Shown here in pieces: positions 1 through 9,909 of a stretch of 64,000 nucleotides of DNA; position 1 is the first letter of the stretch; each line of letters starts with the position of its first letter. The position numbers and the translations under genes are program-made. The DNA lies in the NCBI GenBank assembly GCA_022072175.1, contig JAJVIE010000003.1, forward strand, positions 1,260,483 to 1,324,482, written 5' to 3'. Under the pieces are notes generated by a model, which searched no databases, was not told the origin of the DNA, and was given only the letters and a program-made list of their open reading frames with translations. Origin of the DNA: Candidatus Omnitrophota bacterium (lineage in GTDB: Bacteria > Omnitrophota > Gorgyraeia > 2-02-FULL-51-18).

Positions 1-1
1 G

Positions 2-343
2 GGTGAGGTCGTCTACCGGGACGGTGAACGCCACGGCCGCGAGCGATTCTACACACCCGCCGGACAGATGCTCTGGGAGAACCATTTCATCGACGGCAAG
101 AAGAACGGCGCCTGCCGCACGTTCAGCATCCGCAACGGCTGGCCCACGATGACGGAGAACTACAAGGACGACCGGCGTCACGGTCAGGTGGTGTACTTCG
201 ATGAGTACGCTCCGGTCCCGGAGCGTATCTCGCGGATCGAGCGTTACACGGACGGACAGCTCGACGGTCAGACCGTCAACTACGACGGGTCCGGACGCGT
301 GACCGGCACGGAGAACTACCGCGCCGGCCAGCGTATCGGCTGA
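2..343 (+). CDS. Partial YwqK/MORN-type repeat protein (3' end)
   Basis: The reading frame is open from the left edge, so the start lies outside the window; it ends at a TGA. The visible residues are short repeats of the type G-E-x-V-Y-x-D-G-x-x-H-G, including GEVVYRDGERHG, followed by FIDGKKNG and YTDGQLDG. This pattern is typical of MORN or YwqK-like antitoxin-component repeats, which fold as small beta-hairpins. The function is unknown; such repeats occur in toxin-immunity partners and in envelope proteins. The next gene is convergent and begins 7 bases downstream. Confidence 0.6.
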   Translation, partial: GEVVYRDGERHGRERFYTPAGQMLWENHFIDGKKNGACRTFSIRNGWPTMTENYKDDRRHGQVVYFDEYAPVPERISRIERYTDGQLDGQTVNYDGSGRVTGTENYRAGQRIG

Positions 344-349
344 ACCCGC

Positions 350-1051
350 TCAAGACCAGAACTCTTCCTCCGACACCAGGTTGCCCGCGGTGTCATAGTG
401 CCTGACGATCTTCTTGGAGACCGGCTGGCTCGTCCTCCCATAGCCGCCCGTCATCACGGTCGGAACATAAGCGGTCGCTTGCGTCGCTCCTGAAGGTTCG
501 GTCAAGAGCGTCATGAGCGCTCCCCCCACGATCTGAGTGCCCGCGCCGACCAGAGCTCCGGTGCCGGCCTTGCCACCCGACAGTTCGGCGGACAACGCGC
601 CGACCCCCGCGCCCAACAGACCCTGCTTCAGGACCTGCTGGCTGGACGTGCGTGCGCTCGATACAGGCGCCGAGTAGACCGCGGGTTGCTGTACGACGAC
701 CGGGTGGGGCTCGTAGGCCGTTACCGGGACCGTATAGGATGGCGCGGCAACCTGCGTGTACACCGGCCGCGCATAAGCGGTCGTGCGATCGTAGCCGGAA
801 GACGAGGGCTCCGTTAACAGCGTCATCAAGGCCCCGCCGATGATCTGACTGCCGGCTCCGATGAGAGCGCCTGTACCGGCTTTGCCGCCCGAACCCTCCG
901 CGGACAGCGCACCGACACCGGCGCCCAACAGACCCTGCAGGATCGTTTGGCGCGGACTGCCGTCATAAGCCTGCGCCGGTACCGCGCTCAGGACCATCAC
1001 CGCCGCGACCAGCCCCACCGCTACCCCACCTTTGAGACTCGCGATCTTCAT
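350..1051 (-). CDS. Secreted protein with two glycine-zipper repeats
   Basis: A 233-residue protein with a Sec signal peptide (residues 1-28, ending PAQA). It carries two near-identical glycine-rich segments at about residues 35-85 and 142-190. Each contains QGLLGAGVGALSAE, then GGKAGTGAL and GGALMTLLTEPS. The glycine spacing resembles glycine-zipper domains that insert in or lie on outer membranes. A Tyr/Pro/Val-rich linker joins the copies. The start has a good ribosome site (GGAGAGGG) upstream. The internal duplication looks recent because the two copies differ at few residues. The exact role is not recognisable. Confidence 0.75.
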   Translation of the reverse strand: MKIASLKGGVAVGLVAAVMVLSAVPAQAYDGSPRQTILQGLLGAGVGALSAEGSGGKAGTGALIGAGSQIIGGALMTLLTEPSSSGYDRTTAYARPVYTQVAAPSYTVPVTAYEPHPVVVQQPAVYSAPVSSARTSSQQVLKQGLLGAGVGALSAELSGGKAGTGALVGAGTQIVGGALMTLLTEPSGATQATAYVPTVMTGGYGRTSQPVSKKIVRHYDTAGNLVSEEEFWS

Positions 1052-1170
1052 CGGACCCTCTCCTTGTTGGTCGGCGGGGATGACCCATCCCCCGCCTCAT
1101 CCGTATTAGACGCACGGAGGGTCCGAAGGTTTAGTCTATATAACTTATTTATTTCGAGTAGTTTATGGCT

Positions 1171-1401
1171 TTATGGACTTTTGGTGCGCGCGGCTAGGAC
1201 GACCGCGGCTATCCAGAGGAGGATGACCACCCAGAGGGTTCGAATGGGCGTGTCAGCGATGCGGGTCTGCCCGATCCCCCGCTCACCGAACACGGAGAAC
1301 GTCGCGTCGACGTACAAGAGCGCCAGACCCGTGCCGGTCAACACGGCCGGCAGGGCCCAGCGCTTGAGCTTGGCTCTAGTGTCCGCAGCAGCCGCCCTCA
1401 C
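1171..1401 (-). CDS. Small two-helix membrane protein, start uncertain
   Basis: The frame encodes a hydrophobic helix (ALPAVLTGTGLALLYV), a short loop and a second helix (TLWVVILLWIAAVVLAA) before the stop. The frame is open further upstream, but that part overlaps the DUF378-like gene out of frame and looks like shadow sequence. I place the start at a GTG that overlaps the end of the upstream gene by 26 bases, consistent with translational coupling; an ATG further upstream is possible. No family was recognised. It probably forms a two-gene unit with its upstream neighbour. Confidence 0.4.
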   Translation of the reverse strand: MRAAAADTRAKLKRWALPAVLTGTGLALLYVDATFSVFGERGIGQTRIADTPIRTLWVVILLWIAAVVLAARTKSP

Positions 1402-1663
1402 CCTTGCCGTGCTTGTGCTCCGCGGGAGCGGGAGCATCGCACTTCTTGGCACAGGGGCAGGTGATGAAGCACGACAGGAGCTTGAGAACACCCGCGACAC
1501 CGATGACGATATAGACGACCTTCTCAGCGGTACTACCCGCTCCCAAGAGAGAGCCGACGAGATTGTAGTTGATCGCTCCGACCAACCCCCAGTTGACGGC
1601 TCCGAGAACGACCAGAAGACCCGCCACCTTGCACACCGGACAACAACAGGGACTTTTCTTCAT
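1376..1663 (-). CDS. DUF378-like membrane protein with Cys-rich ends
   Basis: A 95-residue protein. The start ATG is preceded by a perfect AAGGAGG, which excludes the longer open frame. The centre carries the DUF378 (YuzA-like) signature VLGAVNWGLVGAINYNLVGS followed by a second helix. What is unusual is the cysteine content: the N-terminus has CCCPVC and the C-terminus has CFITCPCAKKC, a His/Lys-rich tail and a final CCGH. These could bind metal or form disulfides. The molecular function of DUF378 proteins is unknown. Confidence 0.75.
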   Translation of the reverse strand: MKKSPCCCPVCKVAGLLVVLGAVNWGLVGAINYNLVGSLLGAGSTAEKVVYIVIGVAGVLKLLSCFITCPCAKKCDAPAPAEHKHGKGEGGCCGH

Positions 1664-1697
1664 CGCTTTTCCTCCTTGGGTGTAACGTGCCGACGGA

Positions 1698-2339
1698 TCA
1701 GCTCTGGAGACCCAGCATCCCGCCGACCTTGTCGGTGCGCCGACGGTGGGAACAATAACCGAGAGGGTTCTTCTCGAGATAACGCTGATGGTAGTCTTCG
1801 GCGGGCCAGAACCGTGGCGCGGGCAAGACCTCGGTGACGATGGGATCCTCATAGAGGCCGGACTTGCCGAGGGTCTCGATGGCCTCGTGCGCGGCCGTCT
1901 CTTGCTCGGCGTCCGTCGTGAAGATCACCGAACGGTACTGCGGCCCGATGTCCGGACCCTGCTGGTCCGGGGTGGTTGGATCATGCCACTCGAAGAACGT
2001 CGCAAGCAACGTCCGGTAGCCGACCTTCGAGGGATCGTACGCGACCTCCACGACCTCCACATGACCGGTCCGTCCGGTACAGACCTGCTGATAGGTGGGG
2101 TTGTCCACGGTGCCGCCGGCATAACCGACGCGGGTCTCAACGACGCCCGGGATCTTGCGGAAGAACTTCTCCACACCCCAAAAACACCCGGCCCCGAAAA
2201 TGGCCTTGCGGGTCTGTGCCAATGGCTGGTCCTCCGCCCGCACGGGCGCGACGAGGACCGCCTGCAGGGCCAGTCCCAGCATCACGAGCGTCAACGGTCC
2301 CGAGGACCACCGGATCAAGGTCGCGGCGCTACCGTGCAT
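1698..2339 (-). CDS. msrA: Exported peptide-methionine (S)-S-oxide reductase MsrA
   Basis: MsrA repairs oxidised methionine in proteins. The active-site block GAGCFWGVEKFF is at about residues 49-60, with the catalytic cysteine in GCFWG, and the family segments GYAGGTVDNPTYQQVC and YHQRYL follow. An N-terminal hydrophobic segment (about residues 17-35) acts as a signal peptide or anchor, so the enzyme should work in the periplasm. A -10 box TACAAT (2351-2346) ends 6 nt before the ATG and no Shine-Dalgarno is visible, so the mRNA may be leaderless. No MsrB is nearby. Confidence 0.93.
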   Translation of the reverse strand: MHGSAATLIRWSSGPLTLVMLGLALQAVLVAPVRAEDQPLAQTRKAIFGAGCFWGVEKFFRKIPGVVETRVGYAGGTVDNPTYQQVCTGRTGHVEVVEVAYDPSKVGYRTLLATFFEWHDPTTPDQQGPDIGPQYRSVIFTTDAEQETAAHEAIETLGKSGLYEDPIVTEVLPAPRFWPAEDYHQRYLEKNPLGYCSHRRRTDKVGGMLGLQS

Positions 2340-2370
2340 GGATCGATTGTATCAGAAAGCGGGCGGGACT

Positions 2371-2544
2371 TCAGGCCGGGCGAGCGGAAGCCTGCCGGGC
2401 GTACCATTCCGGCTCGAGGACGTTCTCGTTGAAACAATTGGGACAGCGGGGCATGTCGCACCGGCCGTAGTGAGCGCACCGGGAGGCACACTCCGTCTCG
2501 GCTATGGGCTTGTCGTAGGTCTTACCGCACGTCTCGCACTGCAT
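2371..2544 (-). CDS. Small Cys-rich zinc-ribbon-like protein
   Basis: A 57-residue protein starting at an ATG preceded by GGAGGTG. The start lies inside the end of the upstream radical SAM gene (overlap about 23 bases), so the two are probably coupled. The cysteine pattern is CETC near the N-terminus, then CASRC, CDMPRCPNC: enough for one or two zinc sites or an Fe-S centre. No family was recognised. By position it may be an accessory protein or a small cysteine-rich metal carrier for the radical SAM enzyme. Confidence 0.65.
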   Translation of the reverse strand: MQCETCGKTYDKPIAETECASRCAHYGRCDMPRCPNCFNENVLEPEWYARQASARPA

Positions 2545-3697
2545 CGAGCACCTCCGGTCGGGCTTGGGTGATCCCTCCTGGGTCGCCGGCGGCGCGGGGA
2601 TCATAGGCGCAGCAGGGGTCCTCGGCCAGATAGTCCCCGGTCATCGCATAGGCCCGAGCCCGGGAACCTCCACAGACATCCTTGTATGCGCAGATCCCGC
2701 AACGGCCCTTGAGCAGCGAGGTATCGCGCAGTCTTCTGAAGAGCTCGCTGTCTCGATAGAGGGCGCTGGCCGCGCTCGATCGGACGTTGCCTGCGACAAG
2801 AGGCAGGAATCCGCTCGGCATCACCTCTCCCGTCGAGGAAACGAACATGAACCCCTTGCCCGAATTGATACCCATAGGACCGGCGCCGATGGCGCGGACC
2901 GGCAGACGCTTGACGCTGTCGGCCGCCTCGCGCTCGGCGCGATAGCGGCGATAATGCTGACCTTCGGTGATCTTGACCACGAAAGCCGCCCGGCGGTCGA
3001 GCTCATAGAGCTTGGCGAACGCCTGTTCGAACTTGTCGGCGGACAACAACGACAGTTCACTGCCCCGGCCCGTCGGCACCAGGAAGAACACCTCCCAAAA
3101 AACGATGGGCAGGCCTTCGACCAGGTGGATCAGCTCATCGAGCGCCGCGCCGTTGTGGACATTGACCAGGGAGTTGATCTGCACCGCAAGCCCCAGACCG
3201 CGCGCGGCCTGCACCATGCGCAGCGTGCGGTCGAACACGCCCTCCACCCGGCGGAACGAATCATGCGCTTCGGCGGTCGCCGCATCGAGACTGAAAGCGA
3301 CCTGGTCCAGACCGGCCTCGGCCAGCGGCCGCAGGCGGTCCGCCGTCAGCGAAGCGCCCGCTGCCGGGATGGCGCCAGTGCGCAGACCGCGCGAACGGGC
3401 ATGCCGGATGAGCTCGGGCAGGTCCGGTCTCTTGAGCGGGTCACCCCCGCTGAAGATGAAGATCGGGGTCCCCATCGCCGAGACGTCGTCGATGAGCGCC
3501 CTGGCCTCGGCGGTGGTCAATTCGCCAGGTGGCGGCTCGGGGATCGCGTTGGCCCGGCAGTGAACGCACGCCAGGTCACAGGCACGCGTCGCCTCCCAGA
3601 TCACCAGGAAAGGACAGCGGGCATGGTCGTACTTGCGGCCGAGGATAGGGTGGCCGCCCGGATGACCGGAATGAGGGTGTGAGGTGCCGCCGTGCAT
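2522..3697 (-). CDS. Radical SAM/SPASM protein, AhbD/NirJ-like
   Basis: A 391-residue radical SAM enzyme. The cluster motif CDLACVHC (about residues 40-47) binds the SAM-cleaving [4Fe-4S] cluster, and FIFSGGDPLKRPDL is the GGE-like motif. The C-terminus has SPASM-type cysteines (CGICAYKDVCGG, then CC) for auxiliary clusters. The overall plan matches the AhbC/AhbD/NirJ heme-modifying enzymes and relatives of unknown substrate. Next to multiheme cytochromes, a role in heme synthesis is attractive but unproven. The N-terminus is His/Gly-rich (HGGTSHPHSGHPGGH). A CRP-like site lies upstream and the ATG is probably leaderless. Confidence 0.8.
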   Translation of the reverse strand: MHGGTSHPHSGHPGGHPILGRKYDHARCPFLVIWEATRACDLACVHCRANAIPEPPPGELTTAEARALIDDVSAMGTPIFIFSGGDPLKRPDLPELIRHARSRGLRTGAIPAAGASLTADRLRPLAEAGLDQVAFSLDAATAEAHDSFRRVEGVFDRTLRMVQAARGLGLAVQINSLVNVHNGAALDELIHLVEGLPIVFWEVFFLVPTGRGSELSLLSADKFEQAFAKLYELDRRAAFVVKITEGQHYRRYRAEREAADSVKRLPVRAIGAGPMGINSGKGFMFVSSTGEVMPSGFLPLVAGNVRSSAASALYRDSELFRRLRDTSLLKGRCGICAYKDVCGGSRARAYAMTGDYLAEDPCCAYDPRAAGDPGGITQARPEVLDAVRDVR

Positions 3698-3703
3698 GGA
3701 TCC

Positions 3704-3746
3704 AGGCTACTACGAACGCGGGTGCCCGGCTGTGACCGGGGTCACG
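3704..3746 (-). promoter_or_regulatory. CRP/FNR-family site plus -10 box for the radical SAM gene
   Basis: On the plus strand 3731-3746 reads TGTGACCGGGGTCACG, a TGTGA-N6-TCAC palindrome. On the minus strand the hexamer TAGCCT (3709-3704) begins 29.5 nt from the palindrome centre. This is the class II geometry, with the site at about -41.5. The predicted transcription start coincides with the ATG at 3697. The same spacing recurs at three other promoters in the window. Confidence 0.65.
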
Positions 3747-3761
3747 CCGCCCCGCGCGCGG

Positions 3762-4787
3762 CTAGAGACGGCCGGTCGGGTCCTGGCGATAGGACTGCAG
3801 GACCTTCATGTAGTTGGCGCGCTCGAAAACCGCCGGTTCGGCCACATGCTGCTGGCTCATACAGCCGCGCATCTGGTCCATCGAGACATACTCGTGCTCG
3901 GTCATCCAGGTCCGGACCTCCGCGAGGATCTCGGGGATGCGACGGATGCCCTTTTGCAACAACTCGGAGGTCATGTGCGCCACCGCCGCTCCGGCCATGA
4001 CGGCCTTGATCACGTCCCGCGAACCATGCACTCCGCCGCTCACCGCCACATCGGCACGGACGCGTCCGTGCAGGATCGCCGCCCAACGCAACGGCAGGCG
4101 CAGTTCGTCCGCGCGGCTCAACACGAGGTCCGGCACGACCTCGAGGGTCTCCGGGTCCAGGTCGGGCTGGTAGAAACGGTTGAACAACACCACCCCCTGC
4201 GCCCCCGACTCGTGCAGACGGCGGCACATCCAGGCCGTCGAGCTGAAGTACGGCGAGATCTTGACCGCAAGCGGAATACGGATGGTCTCGCGCACGCGGC
4301 GTACGACGTCGAGATACATCTCCTCCACGGCGCCGGAGCTGGTCATGGGGTCGGTCGGGATGAAGTAAACGTTGAGCTCCAGCGCGTCGGCTCCGGCGTC
4401 CTCGATCGCCTTGGCGTAACGCACCCACCCTCCGGGCGAGACGCCGTTGAGACTGCCGATGAGCGGGATATCGATGGACCGTTTGGCGCGCGACACCAGC
4501 TCCAGGTACTCCTCCGGTCCGATGTTGTAGTTCTTCATCTCCGGAAAGTAGCTCAACGCCTCCGGACTGCTGTCGGAGCTGTAGTTGAGATAATGATCGA
4601 GCTGTTCGGACTCATGGTTGATCTGCTCCTCGAAGAGCGAGTACATCACGATCGCTCCGGCGCCCGCTTCCTCAAGGCGCCGTACACCCTCGAGAGTGCG
4701 CGTCAGCGGGGAGGCGGACGGCACCAGAGGGTTGCGGAGCCTCAGACCCAGATAGGTCGTGCTCAGGTCGGGTGTCATCGCGCTCAT
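3762..4787 (-). CDS. Dihydroorotate dehydrogenase-like flavoprotein
   Basis: A 341-residue TIM-barrel protein of the class 1 dihydroorotate-dehydrogenase-like family. It starts with [16 protein letters not shown] and contains PLIGSLNG and DALELNVYF, a KISPYFSS segment and [20 protein letters not shown] near the FMN phosphate site. Its ATG overlaps the nifJ stop (ATGA), so it is translated with the pyruvate oxidoreductase. Proteins of this type often sit beside 2-oxoacid:ferredoxin oxidoreductases rather than pyrimidine genes. Their substrate is not established; true PyrD activity here seems unlikely from the context. Confidence 0.8.
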   Translation of the reverse strand: MSAMTPDLSTTYLGLRLRNPLVPSASPLTRTLEGVRRLEEAGAGAIVMYSLFEEQINHESEQLDHYLNYSSDSSPEALSYFPEMKNYNIGPEEYLELVSRAKRSIDIPLIGSLNGVSPGGWVRYAKAIEDAGADALELNVYFIPTDPMTSSGAVEEMYLDVVRRVRETIRIPLAVKISPYFSSTAWMCRRLHESGAQGVVLFNRFYQPDLDPETLEVVPDLVLSRADELRLPLRWAAILHGRVRADVAVSGGVHGSRDVIKAVMAGAAVAHMTSELLQKGIRRIPEILAEVRTWMTEHEYVSMDQMRGCMSQQHVAEPAVFERANYMKVLQSYRQDPTGRL

Positions 4788-7700
4788 CGGGCCTCCACAG
4801 GCGCCTGGACAGGGGCGGTGGCTACGGACGGCGCGGCCATCCGCTCATAGCGCTGCCATCTCTCACGCCGGTCACGCTCGGCCAGGTCCATCAGGCGTTC
4901 ATAAGCCTGACGGTCGCTCTGCTCGAGGATCCGGAATCGGGTCTCGGTCTGCAGGTAGGCCTTGAGAGGCATCGTCGGCTGACGGCAGTCGAGCTGAAAA
5001 GGATTGTCGCCTCGGGACGAGCGCCGCGGATCGTACCGGTAGATAGGCCAGTAACCGGACTCGACGGCCATCTTCTGCTGGCTCATACCTTTGCGCATGT
5101 CGATCCCGTGCGCGATGCAGTGCGAGTAGGCGATCACCAGGGACGGCCCCGGGTATGACTCGGCTTCCTGCAAGGCGCGCAGGGTCTGGGAGTCCGAAGC
5201 GCCCATGGCCACCTGCGCCACGTACACATGTCCGTAGGACATGGCCAGGAGCCCCAAATCCTTCTTGGGCGACTCCTTGCCCCCGGCGGCGAACTTGGCG
5301 ACCGCTCCGCGGGAGGTGGATTTGGACGCCTGTCCGCCGGTGTTGGAGTAGACCTCGGTGTCGAGCACCAGCACGTTCACGTTCTCACCGCTGGCCAGCA
5401 CATGATCGAGACCGCCGTAGCCGATGTCGTAGGCCCAGCCGTCGCCGCCCACGATCCAGACGCTCCGCGGCGACAGCGCGTCGGCCACCGCCAGGAGGTC
5501 CTTGGCCTCGGTGTCGGCCGACGCGCCGAGCGCGCGCTTGAGCGCGGCGATGCGCTCGCGCTGGGCCGCGATGCCGGCGTCCGTGGAGGTGTCCGCGCCG
5601 ACAAGCGCGTCGGCGAGCTCTCCTCCGACGCGGTCACGCAGGGCCGACAGGAGCTTGAGGGCGTACCTGCGATGCTGGTCGACCGCGATCCGGTAGCCGA
5701 GCCCGAACTCCGCGTTGTCCTCGAAGAGCGAGTTGCTCCACGCCGGGCCGCGGCCCTGGGCGTCGACGGCCCACGGCGTCGTCGGCAGATTGCCGCCGTA
5801 GATGCTCGAACATCCGGTGGCGTTGGCGATGAGCGCGCGGTCCCCGAACAGCTGGCTGACGAGCTTCAGATAAGGCGTCTCGCCGCATCCGGCGCACGCT
5901 CCCGAGAACTCGAAGAGCGGCCGGAGCACCTGGACGTTCTTGACGCTGTCCATCGGTACCGGGGAGGCGGCCGTCGTGATGTCCGGGATGGACAGGAAGT
6001 GGTCCCAGTTGGCCATCTCGGCGGTCTTGACGGGATCCTTGGGCGCCATGTTGATGGCCTTGCGAGCGGAGTTGGAACGGTCCTTGACCGGACAGACCTC
6101 GACGCAGATGGCACAGCCCGTGCAGTCCTGCACGGAGACCTGCAGGGTATAGCGGCGGTCCGGCGTCTCCCGCCATTTGGCCGGGACCGACTTGAACGAC
6201 GCCGGAGCGGAGGCCGCGTACGACGGCTCGTAGATCTTGGAGCGGATGACCGCGTGCGGGCAGACCAGCACGCACTTGCCGCACTGGATGCACAGGTCCT
6301 GCTCCCAAACGGGCACTTCCTGGGAGATGTCGCGTTTCTCCCACTGGGAAGTGGCGCTGGGGTAAGTGCCGTCGATGGGCAGAGCGCTCACCGGCAGGGT
6401 GTCGCCGCGTCCGAACATCATCTCGGCGGTCACCTGCCTGACGAACTCCGGCGCCCGCGCCGGAACGTCGGCCAGCAAGCGGCGATCGCCCTGCGCCGCG
6501 GCGGGCAAGGTCACCTGACGGATACTGTCCAGCGCGGCGTCGACCGCCTCCATGTTCTTCTGGACCACGGCCTCCCCGCGCTTGCCGTAGGTCTTGCGGA
6601 TGGCTTTCTTGATCGCCTCGACGGCTTTGTCCCGGGGCAGGATCCCGCTCAGCACGAAGAACGCTGTTTGCATGATGGTGTTGATGCGCCCTCCGATGCC
6701 CAGACGCTTGGCGATGCCATAGCCGTCGATCACGTAGAAGCGGACCTTCTTGCTCAGCGCCTGGCGTTGAGTATCGGCGGGCAGGCGGCCCCAGACCTCT
6801 TCCGGTCCCACGGGACTATTGAGCAGGAAGATCGCGCCCTCGTCGGCCGCATCGAGGACGGGATAACGCTCCGCCAGACCGAACTGATGCACCGCCACGA
6901 ACCCCGCGCGCTGTACCAGGTACGGACTGCGGATCGGTCTTTGCCCGAAACGCAGGTGCGAGACGGTCACACTGCCGGATTTCTTGGAATCGTAGACGAA
7001 ATACCCCTGCGCGTGCAGGTCGGTCATCTCGCCGATGATCTTGATGCTGTTCTTGTTGGCGCCGACGGTGCCGTCCGAGCCGAGCCCCCAGAAGATGGCC
7101 CGGGTCTCGTCCTCCGGCTCGATCCGGTAGTCGGGGTCGTAGTCCAGGCTGCTGCCGCTGACGTCGTCGTGGATGCCGACCGTGAAATGGTTCTTGGGCG
7201 CGCTCTTGGACAGCTCGTCGAAAACCGCCTTGGCCATGGCCGGAGTGAATTCCTTGGACGACAGGCCGTAGCGGCCTCCGATTACGCGGGGCCTGGGCCC
7301 GCCCGATGAGGCGTGCTCGTACAGAGCGGTGAGCGTGTCGGCGTACAACGCCTCCCCCGCCGCCCCCGGTTCCTTGGAACGGTCGAGCACCGCCAACGAC
7401 CGCACCGTCCGGGGCAGAGCGGCGATGAACGCGGCCGTATCGAACGGCCGGTACAAACGCACGGTCAGCACGCCCACCTTGTGCCCCTGTGAGCGCAAGT
7501 GCCCGACGGTCTCTGCGACGGTCTGCGCGCCGGAGCCCATGATCACCACCACCCGGTCGGCCTCCGGGTCGCCCTCGTAGTCGAACGGGCCGTAGCGCCG
7601 GCCGGTGAGTTGGGCCAGACGCTCCATCAGGGAGCGCACGACGGCCGGCGTCTCCGCATAATAGGGGTTACAGCTCTCCTGGGCCTGGAAAGCCACGTCG

Positions 7701-8368
7701 GGGTTGTGCGAAGTTCCCCGCACGAACGGACGCTCCGGCGAGAGCGCTCTCAGCCGGTGTTCGCGCACGCTGTCTTCGTCGATCATCGAGCGGATATCCG
7801 TCTCGGTGAGCTCCTCGATCTTCATGACCTCATGCGAGGTGCGGAATCCGTCGAAAGCGTGCACGAACGGCACGCGAGTGCGCAGTGTGGCCGCGTGCGC
7901 GACCAGCGCCAGGTCGTGCGCCTCCTGCACCGAAGCGGACACCAGGATCGCCCACCCGGTCTGGCGCACGGCCATCAGGTCGCTGTGGTCGCCAAAGATG
8001 GACAGACCCTGCCGGGCGATGGACCGGGCCGCCACGTGGAAGACCGCGCTGGTCAGCTCACCGGCGATCTTGTACATATTGGGGATCATGAGAAGCAGTC
8101 CCTGGCTGGCCGTGAACGTCGTCGTCAGCGCTCCGGTCTGCAACGCTCCGTGACAGGTGCCGGCCGCGCCGCCCTCGGACTGCATCTGCCGGACCACGGG
8201 ACGCACACCCCAGAGGTTGCTCTTCTCCTGCACGGCCCACGCCTCGGCCAGTTCGGCCATCGTCGTCGAGGGCGTGATCGGATAGATCGCGATCACCTCC
8301 GAGAGCTTGTAGGCGATGAGCGCGGCGGCCTCGTTGCCGTCGATGGTCGTCCACAGACGCTTCGTCAC
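4784..8368 (-). CDS. nifJ: Pyruvate:ferredoxin (flavodoxin) oxidoreductase
   Basis: A single-chain 1194-residue enzyme that oxidises pyruvate to acetyl-CoA and CO2 and reduces ferredoxin or flavodoxin. N-terminal pyrimidine-binding domain has [11 protein letters not shown]; the ferredoxin-like insert carries [12 protein letters not shown] and [12 protein letters not shown]; the C-terminal part has [12 protein letters not shown] and the thiamine-diphosphate motif [15 protein letters not shown]. The start is a GTG whose last two bases form the stop of the upstream multiheme cytochrome (GTGA), with GGAGGTGG 8 nt upstream; the longer open frame starting 21 bases earlier is less likely. It is translationally coupled on both sides. 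Confidence 0.96.
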   Translation of the reverse strand: MTKRLWTTIDGNEAAALIAYKLSEVIAIYPITPSTTMAELAEAWAVQEKSNLWGVRPVVRQMQSEGGAAGTCHGALQTGALTTTFTASQGLLLMIPNMYKIAGELTSAVFHVAARSIARQGLSIFGDHSDLMAVRQTGWAILVSASVQEAHDLALVAHAATLRTRVPFVHAFDGFRTSHEVMKIEELTETDIRSMIDEDSVREHRLRALSPERPFVRGTSHNPDVAFQAQESCNPYYAETPAVVRSLMERLAQLTGRRYGPFDYEGDPEADRVVVIMGSGAQTVAETVGHLRSQGHKVGVLTVRLYRPFDTAAFIAALPRTVRSLAVLDRSKEPGAAGEALYADTLTALYEHASSGGPRPRVIGGRYGLSSKEFTPAMAKAVFDELSKSAPKNHFTVGIHDDVSGSSLDYDPDYRIEPEDETRAIFWGLGSDGTVGANKNSIKIIGEMTDLHAQGYFVYDSKKSGSVTVSHLRFGQRPIRSPYLVQRAGFVAVHQFGLAERYPVLDAADEGAIFLLNSPVGPEEVWGRLPADTQRQALSKKVRFYVIDGYGIAKRLGIGGRINTIMQTAFFVLSGILPRDKAVEAIKKAIRKTYGKRGEAVVQKNMEAVDAALDSIRQVTLPAAAQGDRRLLADVPARAPEFVRQVTAEMMFGRGDTLPVSALPIDGTYPSATSQWEKRDISQEVPVWEQDLCIQCGKCVLVCPHAVIRSKIYEPSYAASAPASFKSVPAKWRETPDRRYTLQVSVQDCTGCAICVEVCPVKDRSNSARKAINMAPKDPVKTAEMANWDHFLSIPDITTAASPVPMDSVKNVQVLRPLFEFSGACAGCGETPYLKLVSQLFGDRALIANATGCSSIYGGNLPTTPWAVDAQGRGPAWSNSLFEDNAEFGLGYRIAVDQHRRYALKLLSALRDRVGGELADALVGADTSTDAGIAAQRERIAALKRALGASADTEAKDLLAVADALSPRSVWIVGGDGWAYDIGYGGLDHVLASGENVNVLVLDTEVYSNTGGQASKSTSRGAVAKFAAGGKESPKKDLGLLAMSYGHVYVAQVAMGASDSQTLRALQEAESYPGPSLVIAYSHCIAHGIDMRKGMSQQKMAVESGYWPIYRYDPRRSSRGDNPFQLDCRQPTMPLKAYLQTETRFRILEQSDRQAYERLMDLAERDRRERWQRYERMAAPSVATAPVQAPVEAR

Positions 8369-9861
8369 GGCCCACCTCCGGTATGGCAATCGTGGCAGTT
8401 CATCTCCTTCCAGCCGTTGTCATCGTCCACGGGGTGGATGAAATCCAACCCGTCCAGACTGCGCTCCGTGCGGCCCGCCGGTCCCTGCTCGACGATCGTA
8501 TGACAGGCCTTGCAGTCCTTGGTGATGGTCCGGGCGCCATCGAGCGTCCGGTGCTCGCCGCCGTGGCAGCGGAAACAACCCGGCGTCGTCAGGTGCCCGA
8601 TGTTGTCCGGATGCGTGTCCCAGCGCGCTTTCATCTCGGGGAAGAAGTCGTTCTGATAGAGGCGCTTGAGCGTCTCGGCGGCGGTGTCGATCGCGCCGGA
8701 ATGCTCGCGGAGATAGTCCGGATGCTTCTTCTCGTAGTATGCGCGCAGGTCCGACGGGATGCTCTCCAGGGCCTCGGCGGTGCTATCGTACTCCTTATCG
8801 AGGGCCTTGAGCGCGCGCTCCTTGATGTCCGGGATGGACGGATCGATCCGGCCCTGGCGCAGGGCGTCGTTGACCAGCCGGTACGGGGCTTCGAAGCGGT
8901 GCGACGGCCGGTTGTGGCAGTCGATGCAGTCCATCTTGCGGACCTTGTCGGCCGGAGGCGGAGCGTCGCGGTACTTGGAGCCGGGCGAAACGTAGATCCG
9001 CTCGGTCCCGTCCTTGTCGACGCTCTTGACCCAGGTGATCTTCTGGCGGCGGGCGTCCTCGGCGGCGTAATAGATCTCATGGTCGACGTTCATGTGCGCG
9101 TGCACGCCCGCGGCGCTGTCCTTGTCCCCTCCGACGTTCATCTGCATCCGGACCACCCACTCGCGGTCGTCCCCTTCGGTGAGATAATAGCTCCGCTTCA
9201 GGTCCCGGATGGCGTGGAGCTTCTCGGGCCAGTGGCACTGCTGGCAGGTCTGCTCGGCCGGACGGAGATTGTCCACGGGGGTCTTGATCGGACGTTCATA
9301 GCTCTTGGCGATCGTCCTGAGGACCTGCCTGGCTCCGGACATCTTGGATTTGACGTACCAGTTGGCGCCGGAACCGATGTGGCACTCGACGCAGGCCACG
9401 CGTCCGTGGGGGGACTTCAGGTAGGCGGTATGCTCCGGCCGCATGACCTCATGACACATCGTCCCGCAGAACTGCACGGACTCCGTATAGTGATAGGCCT
9501 TGTACGACCCGATCAGGGTCATGATGATGAGGATCGCCGTACCGACGAAGAACACGATGAGCGTGTTCTGGTGCGACGGCAGAGACAGATCGATATGAAA
9601 AGCATGGATCCGGAGGTCCGTCTGGCCCCGCACGTAGCGGATGCGCTGTACGATCGCCCCTGCCGCGATCATCAAAAGACCGATGATCAGGAAGATCGGC
9701 AGGATGCAGTACGTCAGGATGCCGATGTAGAGATTGCCCTCTCCGACGAACATGTCCAGCGCGAAGAGGAAGATCTCTACGATGAAGACCAGGAGCGCCA
9801 GGAGCGCCCCGAGGTAGCTGACGGGGTTGTAGAAATACCTGGAGAAGCGGCGGGACGTCAT
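8365..9861 (-). CDS. NapC/NirT-type membrane heptaheme cytochrome c
   Basis: A 498-residue protein with three N-terminal membrane helices (about residues 15-38, 45-70 and 98-120), then a periplasmic part with seven CXXCH motifs: CGTMCH, CVECH, CQQCH, CIDCH, CFRCH, CKACH, CHDCH. The first resembles NapC/NirT/CymA quinol dehydrogenases, which draw electrons from menaquinol for periplasmic acceptors. The extra C-terminal hemes make it longer than a tetraheme CymA. It sits between a monoheme cytochrome and nifJ and probably passes quinone-pool electrons to the MtrAB-like conduit. The ATG has a GAGGGTCCG site just upstream. Confidence 0.88.
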   Translation of the reverse strand: MTSRRFSRYFYNPVSYLGALLALLVFIVEIFLFALDMFVGEGNLYIGILTYCILPIFLIIGLLMIAAGAIVQRIRYVRGQTDLRIHAFHIDLSLPSHQNTLIVFFVGTAILIIMTLIGSYKAYHYTESVQFCGTMCHEVMRPEHTAYLKSPHGRVACVECHIGSGANWYVKSKMSGARQVLRTIAKSYERPIKTPVDNLRPAEQTCQQCHWPEKLHAIRDLKRSYYLTEGDDREWVVRMQMNVGGDKDSAAGVHAHMNVDHEIYYAAEDARRQKITWVKSVDKDGTERIYVSPGSKYRDAPPPADKVRKMDCIDCHNRPSHRFEAPYRLVNDALRQGRIDPSIPDIKERALKALDKEYDSTAEALESIPSDLRAYYEKKHPDYLREHSGAIDTAAETLKRLYQNDFFPEMKARWDTHPDNIGHLTTPGCFRCHGGEHRTLDGARTITKDCKACHTIVEQGPAGRTERSLDGLDFIHPVDDDNGWKEMNCHDCHTGGGP

Positions 9862-9909
9862 CGGACCCTCACCCCGTCAGCCGGATACGGCGCCAAGACC
9901 GTCCGGTCC

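Noticed and set aside
947-1837. 296-residue open frame on the plus strand
   Set aside because: It crosses three minus-strand genes with better motifs, has no ribosome site and an Arg-rich shadow composition typical of G+C-rich antisense frames.
5228-7309. 693-residue open frame antisense to nifJ
   Set aside because: It is the mirror of a highly conserved enzyme and has no recognisable domain; long antisense frames are expected at this G+C content.
8369-8389. Upstream ATG for nifJ giving seven extra residues
   Set aside because: The GTG in the GTGA overlap has a well-placed GGAGGTGG and gives the usual family N-terminus.
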